Shown: positions 43,221-52,060, counted from the first letter of the stretch. The stretch is 64,000 bases of DNA from Roseburia sp. 1XD42-69 (GCF_003612565.1 NZ_RAZG01000014.1:29418-93417), one strand, 5' to 3'. Made by a program: numbers and translations. The notes: generated by a model from the letters alone, not told the origin.

Positions 43221-43698
43221 ACGCCTTCTTGTTAAAAATACTGCTGTCCCGATTCTCAAACTGAAAATATTTGTCCCTGTCATTGTGGGGAAAAAGCATC
43301 TCCATATACAAATTCCCCAGAAGATTTTTCACTTTTTCCAGACTGACTTCCTGGACGCCAAACTCATCCCGCTCCATCTTCTTTAAGTTTTCCAACAGAA
43401 CTTCAATCCTGTCTTTTTCCGTAAGCACAGGGTTTTTGGGCAGGGCAGGCAGTACTTCCGGTTTCTGGAAAAGAGGCATGGGGGCAGTCCCGGGCTTTCT
43501 GCACACAGGCAATGCCCTGGTCTCCTGCAGGGGCTGCATCAGCTTTTCAGTCTCCGGTATCTTGAAAATGAGATTTTTGCAGGTCTTCTCAAAACACTCC
43601 GGGTCATACACAGCCAAAAACTTCATATCCTCCCACATGAGAGGCTTTTTATTGTAGATTTTGATGTAAATGTCTGCCAATCGTGCATTCTTTCCCAT
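43219..43698 (-). CDS. Conserved hypothetical protein (Lachnospiraceae)
   Basis: A 159-residue soluble protein. The N-terminus is conserved-looking (RLADIYIKIYNKKPLMWEDMK, then YDPECFEKTCKNLIFK). A proline-rich linker (KPGTAPMPLFQKPEVLPALP) leads to a charged helical C-terminus (KDRIEVLLENLKKMERDEFG, LGNLYMEMLFPHNDRDKYF). There is no signal peptide, membrane helix or known catalytic motif. I do not recognise a function. The start at 43698 lacks a strong ribosome site in its immediate upstream but follows AGAAGGGGTGGAATT. It is convergent with aroC and follows the lactonase gene by 30 nt. Confidence 0.6.
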   Translation of the reverse strand: MGKNARLADIYIKIYNKKPLMWEDMKFLAVYDPECFEKTCKNLIFKIPETEKLMQPLQETRALPVCRKPGTAPMPLFQKPEVLPALPKNPVLTEKDRIEVLLENLKKMERDEFGVQEVSLEKVKNLLGNLYMEMLFPHNDRDKYFQFENRDSSIFNKKA

Positions 43699-43728
43699 AA
43701 TTCCACCCCTTCTCGCCGGGCTTCATCT

Positions 43729-44784
43729 CTACTCCGAAAGCCTGTGAATATAGACACAGTTGGGCCTTTCCACATTCATGGGACGCCCGTCCATCAGTGC
43801 ATATCCTCTGTCAAAATACATTCTGAAAATAGAAATCTGGTTGCTCTCATGGTTTAAACTCATAAAATGATTGCCGTCTGGAAATACCGCCAGGGCTTTG
43901 GGGAATTCCCCGCTAATCTGGGTCCAGGTCACTTCCGAGAGAGTTCCGTCTTCCGCCTTGGCAAAGGTGACAATCTCGTTTGTCCCTGCATTGGAACAAT
44001 ACAGATAATTTCCATCCCTGGAAAACTCCATATTCTGGGCGCAGCAGCTTGTATCCCTGGCATTTTCGTCTGTGGAAATCGTCTGGATACGCTCAAATTC
44101 AGGGCCGCTGTCCCCGATGGAATAATTGTATACGTCCACAGTGCTCTTTAATTCATTTAAAACATAAGCATTTTTTCCGTCCTTGCTGAAACGAATCATT
44201 TTGGGAGCGGAATCCAAATCGCATCGGATAATATCTGCCAGCTTTAATTTGGAAAACTCATAATCGATTTTATAGACTTTCACATGATCCAATCCCCCGT
44301 CCACCGCACAAAGATAATTCTGGTCTGGAGTCACTTTCACACAGTTTACATGGGGCCTGGTGCTTCTGTCTGCCGCACTTCTTCCTACCCCTTTGTGGAA
44401 TACCCCGTCGGCAATATCCCCCACCGACCCGTCCGGGTTTAAATGCATCATGGAAACCCTGCCGTCATGATATCCCCCCACAAAGAGATACCTGTCGGAA
44501 TTGTCCACGTCCAGATAACATCCCCGCATGCCCCCAATCCACTGTTCATTCATGGGCTCTAAATCCCCGTTTGGCAAAATGCGGAAAGCCTTTACCCCGT
44601 CATCGGTAATGGAATATAAAAACTTCTTGCTGTTGGAGACAATCAAATCCGAAGGATTATTGATTTTTGCCATCTGGCGCTCTTTCATTCGTCCGTTTTC
44701 CACATCCAAGTCATAAATATGGATTCCCATACTGTGTTCATGGGTATATGTGCCCACATATGCAACATATTTTTCCTGTTTCAT
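43729..44784 (-). CDS. Lactonase-family beta-propeller protein (6-phosphogluconolactonase-like)
   Basis: A 351-residue seven-bladed beta-propeller of the YbhE/Pgl lactonase family. It begins MKQEKYVAYVGTYTHEHSMG and includes NNPSDLIVSNSKKFLYSI, RPHVNCVKVTPDQNYLCAVD, CAQNMEFSRDGNYLYCSNAG and FPKALAVFPDGNHFMSLNHE, the repeating blade pattern. E. coli Pgl hydrolyses 6-phosphogluconolactone, but many homologues have other substrates. The start at 44784 has GAGGAG 8 nt upstream; a GTG three codons earlier is possible. It begins 2 nt after the U32 gene ends, so it is cotranscribed with the tRNA-modification genes, with no clear functional link. Confidence 0.8.
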   Translation of the reverse strand: MKQEKYVAYVGTYTHEHSMGIHIYDLDVENGRMKERQMAKINNPSDLIVSNSKKFLYSITDDGVKAFRILPNGDLEPMNEQWIGGMRGCYLDVDNSDRYLFVGGYHDGRVSMMHLNPDGSVGDIADGVFHKGVGRSAADRSTRPHVNCVKVTPDQNYLCAVDGGLDHVKVYKIDYEFSKLKLADIIRCDLDSAPKMIRFSKDGKNAYVLNELKSTVDVYNYSIGDSGPEFERIQTISTDENARDTSCCAQNMEFSRDGNYLYCSNAGTNEIVTFAKAEDGTLSEVTWTQISGEFPKALAVFPDGNHFMSLNHESNQISIFRMYFDRGYALMDGRPMNVERPNCVYIHRLSE

Positions 44785-44786
44785 GG

Positions 44787-46016
44787 TCAACACTCCTCTT
44801 CTTTCCTGCGTAAAATATCATACTGTGACAATGTTGTTCCTAAATCTAAAAATAATTTCTGCTTTGGATGGGGTGCACTCTCTAGTTCCTTCCCTTCCTC
44901 GTCCAGAATTTTTAAAACCGTAACGCTTTCATTTTCCCCGTCCGGTTTCATTACCTCAATCATTTCCCCCACAGAAAATTTATTCCGCTGCCTGATCTGG
45001 CAGAGTCCCTCTTTAAAATCTTCCACAATTCCCAGATAGGTGTACTCCTTCAGATAGGTATTGTTATCATAAATCTGTGCTTCCTCCGATGGTTTCCCAA
45101 AGAAAAACCCTGTGGTAAACTGGCGGTAAGTACAGTTTGATATCTGGCTTTTATACCAGGGCATATTCTTTTCATATAATTCCCTGGACTTCATAAAATC
45201 ATCTATGGCCCTGCGGTATGTCCTTGCCACCGTGGCCACATACAGGGCCGTTTTCATCCGCCCCTCTATCTTAAAGCTGTCAATGCCTGCCTCTATCAAT
45301 TCCGGCACATGCTCTATCATACAAAGGTCCTTGGAGTTAAAAATAAAGGTTCCCCTCTCATTTTCAAAGACAGGCATATACTCTCCCGGCCTCTGTTCCT
45401 CCATCAGCGCATATTTCCAGCGGCATGGATGGGTGCACTCCCCCTGGTTGGCATCCCGCCCGGTAAGGTAATTGCTGAGGAGACACCTGCCGGAATAGGA
45501 AATGCACATAGCCCCGTGGATAAATGTCTCTATCTCAAGCTCTTCCGGGATCTGTTCCCGGATGTCTCTGATTTCTTTTAAGGAAAGCTCCCTGGCGGAA
45601 ACCACCCGGCGGGCCCCTAAGCTGTGCCAGAAAAGGTAGGTGCCGTAATTTGTGTTATTGGCCTGGGTGCTGATATGGACCTCTATTTCAGGGCAGATTT
45701 CCCTGGCGGCCTGAAATACCCCTGGGTCCGAAATAATCAGGGCGTCGGGGCCAATTTCTTTTAATTCCAGAAAATATTCCCTCACTCCCGTCAAATCTTC
45801 ATTGTGGGCCAATATATTGGCTGTCACATATACTTTTACATCCCGGGCATGGGCAAAGGCAATCCCCTCCTCCATGTCCTCTCTTGAAAAATTTCTCGCC
45901 TTGGCCCTAAGGCCAAAGGCCTCTCCTCCAATATATACCGCATCGGCTCCAAATACAACTGCTATTTTTAAAACTTCCAGGCTGCCGGCGGGTACCAATA
46001 ACTCCGGTGCTTTCAT
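44787..46016 (-). CDS. U32-family protein, likely tRNA hydroxylation (TrhP-type)
   Basis: A 409-residue U32 (so-called peptidase) protein. It starts MKAPELLVPAGSLEVLKIAV and has the U32 signature EIETFIHGAMCISYSGRC. Cysteines at CISYSGRC and GECTHPCRW form a likely 4Fe-4S or metal site; SFKIEGRMKTALYVATV follows. This matches Bacillus YrrO/TrhP2, which with prephenate-derived chemistry hydroxylates wobble uridine-34 in tRNA (ho5U). The O-methyltransferase TrmR gene, acting next in that pathway, lies 23 nt upstream, as in the yrrMNO cluster. Only one U32 is found here, so the partner TrhP1 would be elsewhere or unneeded. Confidence 0.85.
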   Translation of the reverse strand: MKAPELLVPAGSLEVLKIAVVFGADAVYIGGEAFGLRAKARNFSREDMEEGIAFAHARDVKVYVTANILAHNEDLTGVREYFLELKEIGPDALIISDPGVFQAAREICPEIEVHISTQANNTNYGTYLFWHSLGARRVVSARELSLKEIRDIREQIPEELEIETFIHGAMCISYSGRCLLSNYLTGRDANQGECTHPCRWKYALMEEQRPGEYMPVFENERGTFIFNSKDLCMIEHVPELIEAGIDSFKIEGRMKTALYVATVARTYRRAIDDFMKSRELYEKNMPWYKSQISNCTYRQFTTGFFFGKPSEEAQIYDNNTYLKEYTYLGIVEDFKEGLCQIRQRNKFSVGEMIEVMKPDGENESVTVLKILDEEGKELESAPHPKQKLFLDLGTTLSQYDILRRKEEEC

Positions 46017-46039
46017 GTTATGTCCTCTTTTACTAAAAA

Positions 46040-46684
46040 CTAATCCACTTTTGTGCTCACCGTAATCCCGTCCCCCACAGGAAGCACTGCTGTAACAAGG
46101 GATTTATGGTGGGTAATCTCATAGAGATACTCCCGCATCCTCTTGTGGATGGTCCTGTTCCTTCTGGTAACGGCAAATCTGGATTCTATAATATCTCCCT
46201 CCTGGAGCACATTGTCGGAGACCAGGACGCCGCCAGGCTTTAACCTTTTTACCACCTCCGGCAAAAAGGAGATATACTGCCCCTTCGCCCCGTCCATAAA
46301 AATAAAATCATAGTTTTCTTTTAGGGTTGGAAGTATATCCTGGGCATCCCCCTTTAACAGGGTAATCCTATCTTCCCTACCTGCCCGCTTAAAATTTTCC
46401 CGGGCAATGGGAATTCTTTTTTCATAATTCTCTATGGTGGTAATCCTGCAGGGCAGGGGATTGTACTCTGCCATAAGCAGTGCGGAAAAACCCACCGCCG
46501 TACCGATTTCCAATATATTTTCCGGCTTCCTTAAAGTTAAAATCCATTTTAAGAACTGCTGCATTTCCTTTCGGATAATGGGCACATAGTTTTCCAGTGC
46601 CTCTCTCTCTATCTCTTCTAAAAGAGGGGTATTTCCCTGCTCCAAAGAGTTGATATAGGTTGTCAGGCGTTCCTCTACTATCAT
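46040..46684 (-). CDS. trmR: tRNA 5-hydroxyuridine methyltransferase (TrmR-like O-methyltransferase)
   Basis: A 214-residue SAM-dependent O-methyltransferase of the catechol-OMT type. SAM motif I reads NILEIGTAVGFSALLMAEY; FIFMDGAKGQYISFLPEVVK supplies the metal-binding Asp; VLVSDNVLQEGDI and RMREYLYEITHHKSLVTAVL complete the fold. Bacillus TrmR (YrrM) methylates ho5U34 to mo5U34 in tRNA, and the adjacent U32 gene supports that role here. Its ATG overlaps the stop of the MltG-like gene (ATGA), as yrrL-yrrM neighbour each other in Bacillus. An alternative small-molecule substrate is possible. Confidence 0.8.
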   Translation of the reverse strand: MIVEERLTTYINSLEQGNTPLLEEIEREALENYVPIIRKEMQQFLKWILTLRKPENILEIGTAVGFSALLMAEYNPLPCRITTIENYEKRIPIARENFKRAGREDRITLLKGDAQDILPTLKENYDFIFMDGAKGQYISFLPEVVKRLKPGGVLVSDNVLQEGDIIESRFAVTRRNRTIHKRMREYLYEITHHKSLVTAVLPVGDGITVSTKVD

Positions 46685-47079
46685 TTTTCATCTTCCGTTT
46701 CTGTCTCTTCTTCCTCTTCGGCAGAGATAACCTGCATCATTTCCTTTGCAGTCATGGAGGTGGACAAGGTATATGTCCCGGGCTTCATATCATCTTTATA
46801 TGCGGAGAGCATAAGCTGTACCACAAAAAGATTGGAATCCCTTATCAGTTCCTTGCTCTCTAACAAATCCCCGATTTCCTTTGCCCCCATATCAGAAGTA
46901 ATCCTTACCACCTTGTCTTTTGCGTTTTCCTCTGTGGTCATGGCCTTCTCCGTAAATACCCGGTAACCAAAATCGAAGGAATACTCTCCCATGCGGTACA
47001 AAAGGAAGGCAAATACCACAAAAACGATTACGGAAAGACACACACTAAAAAATTTCATCAGAATCCTGCCTGCATCCAT
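46681..47079 (-). CDS. MltG-like stub: membrane anchor plus LysM-like domain only
   Basis: A 132-residue protein. Residues 8-27 form a transmembrane helix (KFFSVCLSVIVFVVFAFLLY), and VRITSDMGAKEIGDLLESKE to MKPGTYTLSTSMTAKEMMQV is the LysM-like segment found at the start of the endolytic transglycosylase MltG. The catalytic YceG domain of about 220 residues is absent, and the tail is acidic (EEEEETETEDE). In Bacillus the full mltG (yrrL) precedes yrrM, so the position matches. Short forms like this occur in Lachnospiraceae and may bind peptidoglycan without cleaving it. Confidence 0.7.
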   Translation of the reverse strand: MDAGRILMKFFSVCLSVIVFVVFAFLLYRMGEYSFDFGYRVFTEKAMTTEENAKDKVVRITSDMGAKEIGDLLESKELIRDSNLFVVQLMLSAYKDDMKPGTYTLSTSMTAKEMMQVISAEEEEETETEDEK

Positions 47080-47086
47080 AGAGCCT

Positions 47087-47527
47087 CTACTCCGCCTCTC
47101 TTAAAGATTTTCCAATAAAATCCGCCTCAAAATCCAATTCTTCTATTAACTGCCAGTTTACCTGCTGAATCAGCCGGCAAAATGCATTCTCCGCATTTAA
47201 ATACCTCCGCACCATGGCATTGTCCAACATGGAGGCAAATTCCTGCTGAAGTTTCTCTGTCTCCTCCAGCACATTTACCGTAAGGTTCTGCAGTTCGTAA
47301 TTTCTCTTCCGAAATTCGTCCATCTGGGCTTTCAGCACAGGCATCTGCATAATCTCTTCCTTTGCTGAAAGATATGTCTGGTAAACCTCGCTCTGGCGGA
47401 TGGCAGACACCAATGACTCTGCTGCTGCTTTCACCGGGTCGGCACTTGCCTTTCTTCTTCTGAACACATCTATTATACTTCCATAATGATTGGAATAATC
47501 ATTGGTCTTCGTTTCGTTTCTCTCCAT
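47087..47527 (-). CDS. YlbF/YmcA-family regulator
   Basis: A 146-residue helical protein of the YlbF/YmcA (DUF964) group: VKAAAESLVSAIRQSEVYQT, LKAQMDEFRKRNYELQNLT and NAENAFCRLIQQVNWQLIEE are the characteristic helices. In Bacillus, YlbF-YmcA-YaaT complexes modulate RNase Y and development. The start at 47527 (GGAGAATTTGT upstream) overlaps rnj by 55 nt, so it is translationally linked to an RNase gene. The N-terminal 25 residues are extra relative to the family core and may be unstructured. Confidence 0.75.
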   Translation of the reverse strand: MERNETKTNDYSNHYGSIIDVFRRRKASADPVKAAAESLVSAIRQSEVYQTYLSAKEEIMQMPVLKAQMDEFRKRNYELQNLTVNVLEETEKLQQEFASMLDNAMVRRYLNAENAFCRLIQQVNWQLIEELDFEADFIGKSLREAE

Positions 47528-49143
47528 ACAAATTCTCCCAGGGAATCCTTGATTTCTGTTTTAATTTTGCTCCAGTCTGTTATATTTCTGTTTGTAATAT
47601 CCATCATGGTGTCGTCTAAGACCTGTTTTGCCTCATCCATTAAACTCTCGGATCCTCTCACGTAGACAAACCCTCGGGACACAATATCCGGGCCTGCCAG
47701 TATCTGCCCGGAGCCGGATTCCATGGTGAGGACTACAATGATAATGCCCTCCTCCGCCAGATGCTGCCTGTCCCTTAAGACAATATTTCCCACGTCTCCC
47801 ACGCCAAGTCCGTCCACCATTACATTTCCCACATGGACCCGGCCGTTTACCTTAGCCTCCTCCTCGTTAAGCTCCAGCACGTCGCCGGAAGAGAGGATAA
47901 AGATATGGTCTTTGTCATACCCCAGTTCCTGGGCTATTTTTGCCTGGGCCACAAGATGTTTATACTCCCCGTGCACCGGGATGGAGTATTTTGGCCGCAC
48001 CAGGGAATAAATCAGTTTGATATCCTCCTGGCAGGCATGTCCCGACACATGGGCATCCTGGAAAATCACATCCGCCCCCTTCATAAAGAGCTCGTTTATC
48101 ACATGGGATACAGACTTCTCGTTTCCTGGAATTGGGTTGGAGCTGAAAATAATGGTATCCTTTGGCTTTATGGTGATTTTCTTGTGCATCCCGGAAGCCA
48201 TGCGGGAAAGGGCTGCCATGGATTCCCCCTGGCTTCCCGTGGTAATTAATACCGTCTGCTCGTCGGGATAATTTTTAAGCTGCTCTATGTCAATCAATGT
48301 ATTTTCCGGTATGTCGAGATACCCAAGCTCCGTGGCGGTGGAGATAATATTTACCATGCTCCTGCCCTCCACCACAACTTTCCTGTTGTACTTGCAGGCT
48401 GCGTTTATAATCTGCTGCACACGATCCACATTGGAGGCGAAAGTGGCAATGATGATCCTGGAATTTTTATGCTCCGCAAAAACATTGTCGAAAATTTTTC
48501 CCACTCTCTTTTCCGACATGGTAAATCCCGGGCGCTCCGCATTGGTGCTGTCGCACATCAGGGCCAAAACCCCTTTTTTCCCGATTTCCCCTAATCTTGC
48601 CAGGTCTATGGCATCCCCGAATACCGGGGTGTAATCCACCTTAAAGTCCCCGGTGTGCACCACAATCCCCGCCGGGGAATAAATGGCAAGGGCTGCCGCA
48701 TCCTGTATGCTGTGGTTTGTCTTTATAAATTCCACCCGGAAGTTCCCCAGGTTAATGTGCTGTCCGTACCGCACCACTTTCCGTTTCACTTTGGTGAGCA
48801 TATTGTGCTCCCTTAACTTGTGGTCAATAATTCCTATGGTAAGCTTTGTGGCATAAATAGGAACATTTATCTCTTTTAATACATAGGGAATGGCTCCGAT
48901 ATGGTCTTCATGGCCGTGGGTGATAAAAAATCCTTTTACCTTGTCTATATTATCCTTTAAATACGTAATGTCCGGAATCACCAAATCGATTCCCAGCATG
49001 TCGTCCTCCGGGAATGACAATCCGCAGTCCACCACAATAATACTGTCTTCATACTCAAAGGCAGTAATGTTCATTCCAATCTGCTCTAACCCTCCCAAAG
49101 GAATGATTTTAAGCTTACTGTGTTCTGTTGTTTTATGTTTCAA
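47473..49143 (-). CDS. rnj: Ribonuclease J
   Basis: RNase J is a metallo-beta-lactamase exo/endoribonuclease that processes and degrades RNA. The 556-residue protein has KIIPLGGLEQIGMNITAFEY, the metal motif FFITHGHEDHIGAIPYVLK, VHTGDFKVDYTP, ALMCDSTNAERPG, the beta-CASP region and IPVHGEYKHLVAQAKIAQ. Translation appears to start at a TTG (49143) behind GGAGG with 7 nt spacing; there is no better ATG. It follows the DUF1292 gene by 74 nt, and the YlbF gene overlaps its end. Confidence 0.95.
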   Translation of the reverse strand: MKHKTTEHSKLKIIPLGGLEQIGMNITAFEYEDSIIVVDCGLSFPEDDMLGIDLVIPDITYLKDNIDKVKGFFITHGHEDHIGAIPYVLKEINVPIYATKLTIGIIDHKLREHNMLTKVKRKVVRYGQHINLGNFRVEFIKTNHSIQDAAALAIYSPAGIVVHTGDFKVDYTPVFGDAIDLARLGEIGKKGVLALMCDSTNAERPGFTMSEKRVGKIFDNVFAEHKNSRIIIATFASNVDRVQQIINAACKYNRKVVVEGRSMVNIISTATELGYLDIPENTLIDIEQLKNYPDEQTVLITTGSQGESMAALSRMASGMHKKITIKPKDTIIFSSNPIPGNEKSVSHVINELFMKGADVIFQDAHVSGHACQEDIKLIYSLVRPKYSIPVHGEYKHLVAQAKIAQELGYDKDHIFILSSGDVLELNEEEAKVNGRVHVGNVMVDGLGVGDVGNIVLRDRQHLAEEGIIIVVLTMESGSGQILAGPDIVSRGFVYVRGSESLMDEAKQVLDDTMMDITNRNITDWSKIKTEIKDSLGEFVWRETKRRPMIIPIIMEV

Positions 49144-49217
49144 TCTGTTACCTCCATAACTTTTTTGTGTCTTACTTTTTATTTTCTCATATTAAATTCT
49201 GATATAATAATTTCTAA

Positions 49218-49475
49218 TTACACTTCAATATCCACGTCTTCGATTAATTCTTCAAAGATTTTCCCCAGGGCGTTTAACTCCACCTCATCTGTTACCATGG
49301 CATATGTGGCCTCCTCCTCTTTCTGGGTTATCTCTTTTAATATATAGGCATCCGCATCGCCCTCTTCATCCTCCGTGACTAAAAGATAGGTAAATCCCTT
49401 CATTTTCGTCTGCTCCAGACAGAAAAATAAGATTTCCTCCCCGGTATCCGGATCCGTAAACTTAATTTTTTCCAT
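49218..49475 (-). CDS. DUF1292 family protein
   Basis: An 85-residue acidic protein matching the DUF1292 family: MEKIKFTDPDTGEEILFFC, YLLVTEDEEGDADAYILKE and MVTDEVELNALGKIFEELIE. Such genes lie next to ruvX and ireB across Firmicutes (for example yrzB), as here. No reaction is known. GAGGAATAAGCGC precedes the ATG, and ruvX ends 4 nt upstream, so it belongs to the ireB-ruvX operon. Confidence 0.85.
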   Translation of the reverse strand: MEKIKFTDPDTGEEILFFCLEQTKMKGFTYLLVTEDEEGDADAYILKEITQKEEEATYAMVTDEVELNALGKIFEELIEDVDIEV

Positions 49476-49479
49476 GCGC

Positions 49480-49920
49480 TTATTCCTCTTTTTTACTCTG
49501 ATTTGACAGATAGTCCAGATATCCCTGCAAAATCAGCATGGCTGCAATCTCGTCCACGTATTCTTTGCGGCGCTCCCCGGTTATATTGCTCTCTGTCATA
49601 ATATTGTCCGCTGCCACTGTGGTGAGACGCTCATCCCACAGTTCCACCGGAAGATTTACCCGGCGTACCAGCATATCCCTAAATTCTTTTGTTTTTTCGC
49701 ACCGTTCCCCCTCTGTGCCGTTCATGTTTTTCGGGTATCCCAAAACGATTTTTTCCACACCATAAGAAGAGACAAGACTTTCGATTCTTGCCAATGTCTG
49801 CCGCAGCTTGCCGGGGGATTTCCTCCGGATAATCTCCACCCCCTGTGCGGTGATGCCTAAGGAATCACTGACTGCAACCCCCACGGTATGGCCGCCGAAA
49901 TCCAGTCCCAAAATCCGCAT
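49480..49920 (-). CDS. ruvX: RuvX/YqgF Holliday-junction resolvase-like nuclease
   Basis: A 146-residue RNase H-fold protein involved in 16S rRNA 5'-end maturation and possibly Holliday-junction resolution. The acidic active-site Asp is in [51 protein letters not shown] and [16 protein letters not shown] carry the other conserved residues. The usual DYGxKRIG segment is DFGGHTVG here. The start is put at 49920, because GGAGG is 5 nt upstream. It sits between ireB (19 nt) and DUF1292 (4 nt) in the conserved order. Confidence 0.93.
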   Translation of the reverse strand: MRILGLDFGGHTVGVAVSDSLGITAQGVEIIRRKSPGKLRQTLARIESLVSSYGVEKIVLGYPKNMNGTEGERCEKTKEFRDMLVRRVNLPVELWDERLTTVAADNIMTESNITGERRKEYVDEIAAMLILQGYLDYLSNQSKKEE

Positions 49921-49939
49921 CGCAACCTCCAATTCCCTG

Positions 49940-50206
49940 TTAATTTGACAATACTGAATGAATATACTCCTTTAAAACTTCTTCTACGATTTCGTCCCGC
50001 TCCACTTTCATAATCAGACTCCTGGCGTTATTATGGCTGGTAATATAAGTGGGATCTCCAGACATAATATACCCAACAATCTGGTTCACCGGATTGTAGC
50101 CCTTCTCTGTCAGCGCCTGATATACCACTGCCAGCACGTCCTTTACCTGCATCTCCGGTTCTTTTTCAACTCTAAAATATTGTGTGTTATTCAAATTCTG
50201 CATCAT
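49940..50206 (-). CDS. ireB: IreB-family regulatory phosphoprotein (UPF0297)
   Basis: An 88-residue protein starting [17 protein letters not shown], followed by [20 protein letters not shown] and [20 protein letters not shown], the diagnostic UPF0297/IreB core. In Enterococcus, IreB is phosphorylated by the PASTA kinase IreK and negatively influences cephalosporin resistance. Its threonine-rich N-terminal segment is short here (one Thr). The start at 50206 uses AGGGCG. It leads the ireB-ruvX-DUF1292 operon from a promoter at 50263-50291. Confidence 0.93.
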   Translation of the reverse strand: MMQNLNNTQYFRVEKEPEMQVKDVLAVVYQALTEKGYNPVNQIVGYIMSGDPTYITSHNNARSLIMKVERDEIVEEVLKEYIHSVLSN

Positions 50207-50262
50207 TTCACGCCCTATTCTCTGCTCTTTTGTTTGCTGCACGCAAAAGCACTGCTAGTAGT

Positions 50263-50291
50263 ATTTTAATATATTATGTCCTAAAATTCAA
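50263..50291 (-). promoter_or_regulatory. Promoter of the ireB operon
   Basis: Minus strand TTGAAT (50291-50286), 17 bp, TAAAAT (50268-50263), about 57 nt before the ireB start. Confidence 0.6.
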
Positions 50292-50344
50292 CTATGAAAC
50301 GGAAAAAAGTATCGGGCAATCCCATCCTTTCTTATATTTCTTTG

Positions 50345-51658
50345 TCACTCTGCCAGGTAAACGCCGCTTAAAAGCCGCTTCGTTATCCTTCCTTTCACAA
50401 AGGTATTAGAAATATCCGTCTTTGATTTTACCGCCGCTTTTACATATTCTTTTGTATATCCTCCGTAATACACCTCCCCTTCCAGGAAAAAGGGCTCTTC
50501 TATTAAAATTTCCACTTCCCTGCCAAGGTAATATTCCCGGAATTCCTCTGACATTTTCTCCCCCAGGGCAATCAAATCCTGGCTGCGCCCTGCCTTTACA
50601 GGCTCTGTTATCTGTCCCTCCATCTCTGCGGCCTTCGTGCCTTTCCGCCGGGAATATTTAAACACGTGCATCTCATAAAAATGGATTTTTTCTAAAAATG
50701 CCTTTGTCTGCCCAAATTCTTCTTCACTCTCCTCTGGAAATCCCACGATAACATCCGTGGTAATTGCGGGATGTTCAAAATATTTTCTTAATATATTACA
50801 GCTCTCTTCATATTCCCCGGTGGTATACTTACGGTTCATCCGGGCTAATGTGGCATCGCAGCCGCTTTGCAGACTCAAATGAAAATGGGGGCAGACCTTT
50901 TCTATCCCGGAAAGCGCCTTTGCAAATTCTTCCGTGACAATCCTTGGCTCTAAGGAGCCTAAGCGGATTCTCTTTATCCCTGGTATCCTGGCTGTCTCTT
51001 CTATTAAATGCAGAAGTTCCTCCCCGGTATCTGTCCCATAGGAGCTTAAATGAATCCCTGTGAGGACGATTTCCTGATAACCATGGTCTGCTAACTCCTT
51101 TGTCTCCTTTAAAACATGGGAAATCCCACGGCTTCTCACCCTGCCCCTGGCATAGGGGATAATACAGTAACTGCAGAACTGGTTGCAGCCGTCCTGGACT
51201 TTGATAAATGCCCTGGTATGCTCTTTTGGCTCTGTAAGCCATAAGTTTTCATATTCTTTTGTGCACTGGATGGGCAAAACCGTCTCTATCTTCCGGTTTT
51301 CTTCCTCATAAGCCTTGAGAATATTAATAAGTTCATGTTTTTTATTATTTCCGACAACAATATCCACCGCAGGGTCTAAGAGGGCCTCCTCCTTTTTTGT
51401 CTGGACATAACAGCCTGCGGCTATCACAATCCCTTCCGGATTCTGCTTTTTCGCCCGGTGGAGCATCTGTCTGGACTTTCTGTCCGCCATATTTGTCACC
51501 GTGCAGGTATTAATTATATAAATATCGGCTTTTTCACTAAAATCTACGATTTGAAAGCCTGCTTCTGTCAACATTTGCTGCATAGCTTCTGTCTCATATG
51601 CGTTCACTTTGCATCCCAGGTTATGCAATGCAACTGTTTTTTTGTTTAATTTGCTCAC
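50345..51658 (-). CDS. mtaB: tRNA t6A37 methylthiotransferase MtaB
   Basis: MtaB adds a methylthio group to t6A37 in tRNAs reading ANN codons. The N-terminal MTTase domain binds a 4Fe-4S cluster through LGCKVNAYE, NTCTVTN and AAGCYVQT; the radical SAM cluster is CNQFCSYCIIPYARG; a TRAM domain fills the C-terminus (LGREVEILIEEPFFLEGEVY). I place the start at a GTG (51658), because GGAG lies 5-6 nt upstream; an ATG four codons earlier (51670) lacks a ribosome site. The length is about 437. It is divergent from the HPr-like gene. Confidence 0.93.
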   Translation of the reverse strand: MSKLNKKTVALHNLGCKVNAYETEAMQQMLTEAGFQIVDFSEKADIYIINTCTVTNMADRKSRQMLHRAKKQNPEGIVIAAGCYVQTKKEEALLDPAVDIVVGNNKKHELINILKAYEEENRKIETVLPIQCTKEYENLWLTEPKEHTRAFIKVQDGCNQFCSYCIIPYARGRVRSRGISHVLKETKELADHGYQEIVLTGIHLSSYGTDTGEELLHLIEETARIPGIKRIRLGSLEPRIVTEEFAKALSGIEKVCPHFHLSLQSGCDATLARMNRKYTTGEYEESCNILRKYFEHPAITTDVIVGFPEESEEEFGQTKAFLEKIHFYEMHVFKYSRRKGTKAAEMEGQITEPVKAGRSQDLIALGEKMSEEFREYYLGREVEILIEEPFFLEGEVYYGGYTKEYVKAAVKSKTDISNTFVKGRITKRLLSGVYLAE

Positions 51659-51699
51659 ATTTTTCTCCATTTTTTGTAGTAATGACTGTCCGATTGCAG

Positions 51700-51728
51700 T
51701 TGACTTTTATTTGGAAAACAAGTACTAT
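51700..51728 (+). promoter_or_regulatory. Promoter of the HPr-like gene
   Basis: TTGACT (51700-51705), 17 bp, TACTAT (51723-51728), 39 nt before the ATG. Confidence 0.65.
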
Positions 51729-51767
51729 AGGATTAATCAATATGTTTGATAAGGAGGTTATTTAACC

Positions 51768-51998
51768 ATGAAAACAGTACAGATTTCTTTAAACTCTATC
51801 GATAAGGTAAAAGCTTTTGTAAATGCCATTGCTCAGTTTGAGTATGATTTTGATTTAATTTCCGGCAGATACGTTATCGATGCAAAATCCATTATGGGTA
51901 TCTTCAGCCTGGATTTATCCAAACCCATTGAGCTGGCTATACATACAGAAGGAAACGAGGAGGAAGTCCTTGAGGTATTAAAACCATATCTCGTATAA
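51768..51998 (+). CDS. HPr-like protein lacking the catalytic histidine
   Basis: A 76-residue protein with the HPr fold. MKTVQISLNSIDKVKAFVNA corresponds to the region where HPr has TGLHARPA, but no histidine is present, so it cannot carry PEP-derived phosphate. The regulatory-serine region is retained: DAKSIMGIFSLDL (Ser41 aligns with HPr Ser46). This resembles Bacillus Crh in lacking the catalytic His and keeping the HPr-kinase site, suggesting a regulatory role. AAGGAGG precedes the ATG, a consensus-like promoter lies upstream, and a terminator follows, so it is a stand-alone unit. Confidence 0.85.
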   Translation: MKTVQISLNSIDKVKAFVNAIAQFEYDFDLISGRYVIDAKSIMGIFSLDLSKPIELAIHTEGNEEEVLEVLKPYLV

Positions 51999-52039
51999 TT
52001 CTGTAAACCCAAAAACCAAAATTTATCTAGCAATTATTA

Positions 52040-52060
52040 GGCAGGGCATCCCTGCCTTTT
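52040..52060 (+). terminator. Terminator after the HPr-like gene
   Basis: GGCAGGG (52040-52046), CAT loop, CCCTGCC (52050-52056), then TTTTT. Confidence 0.85.
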
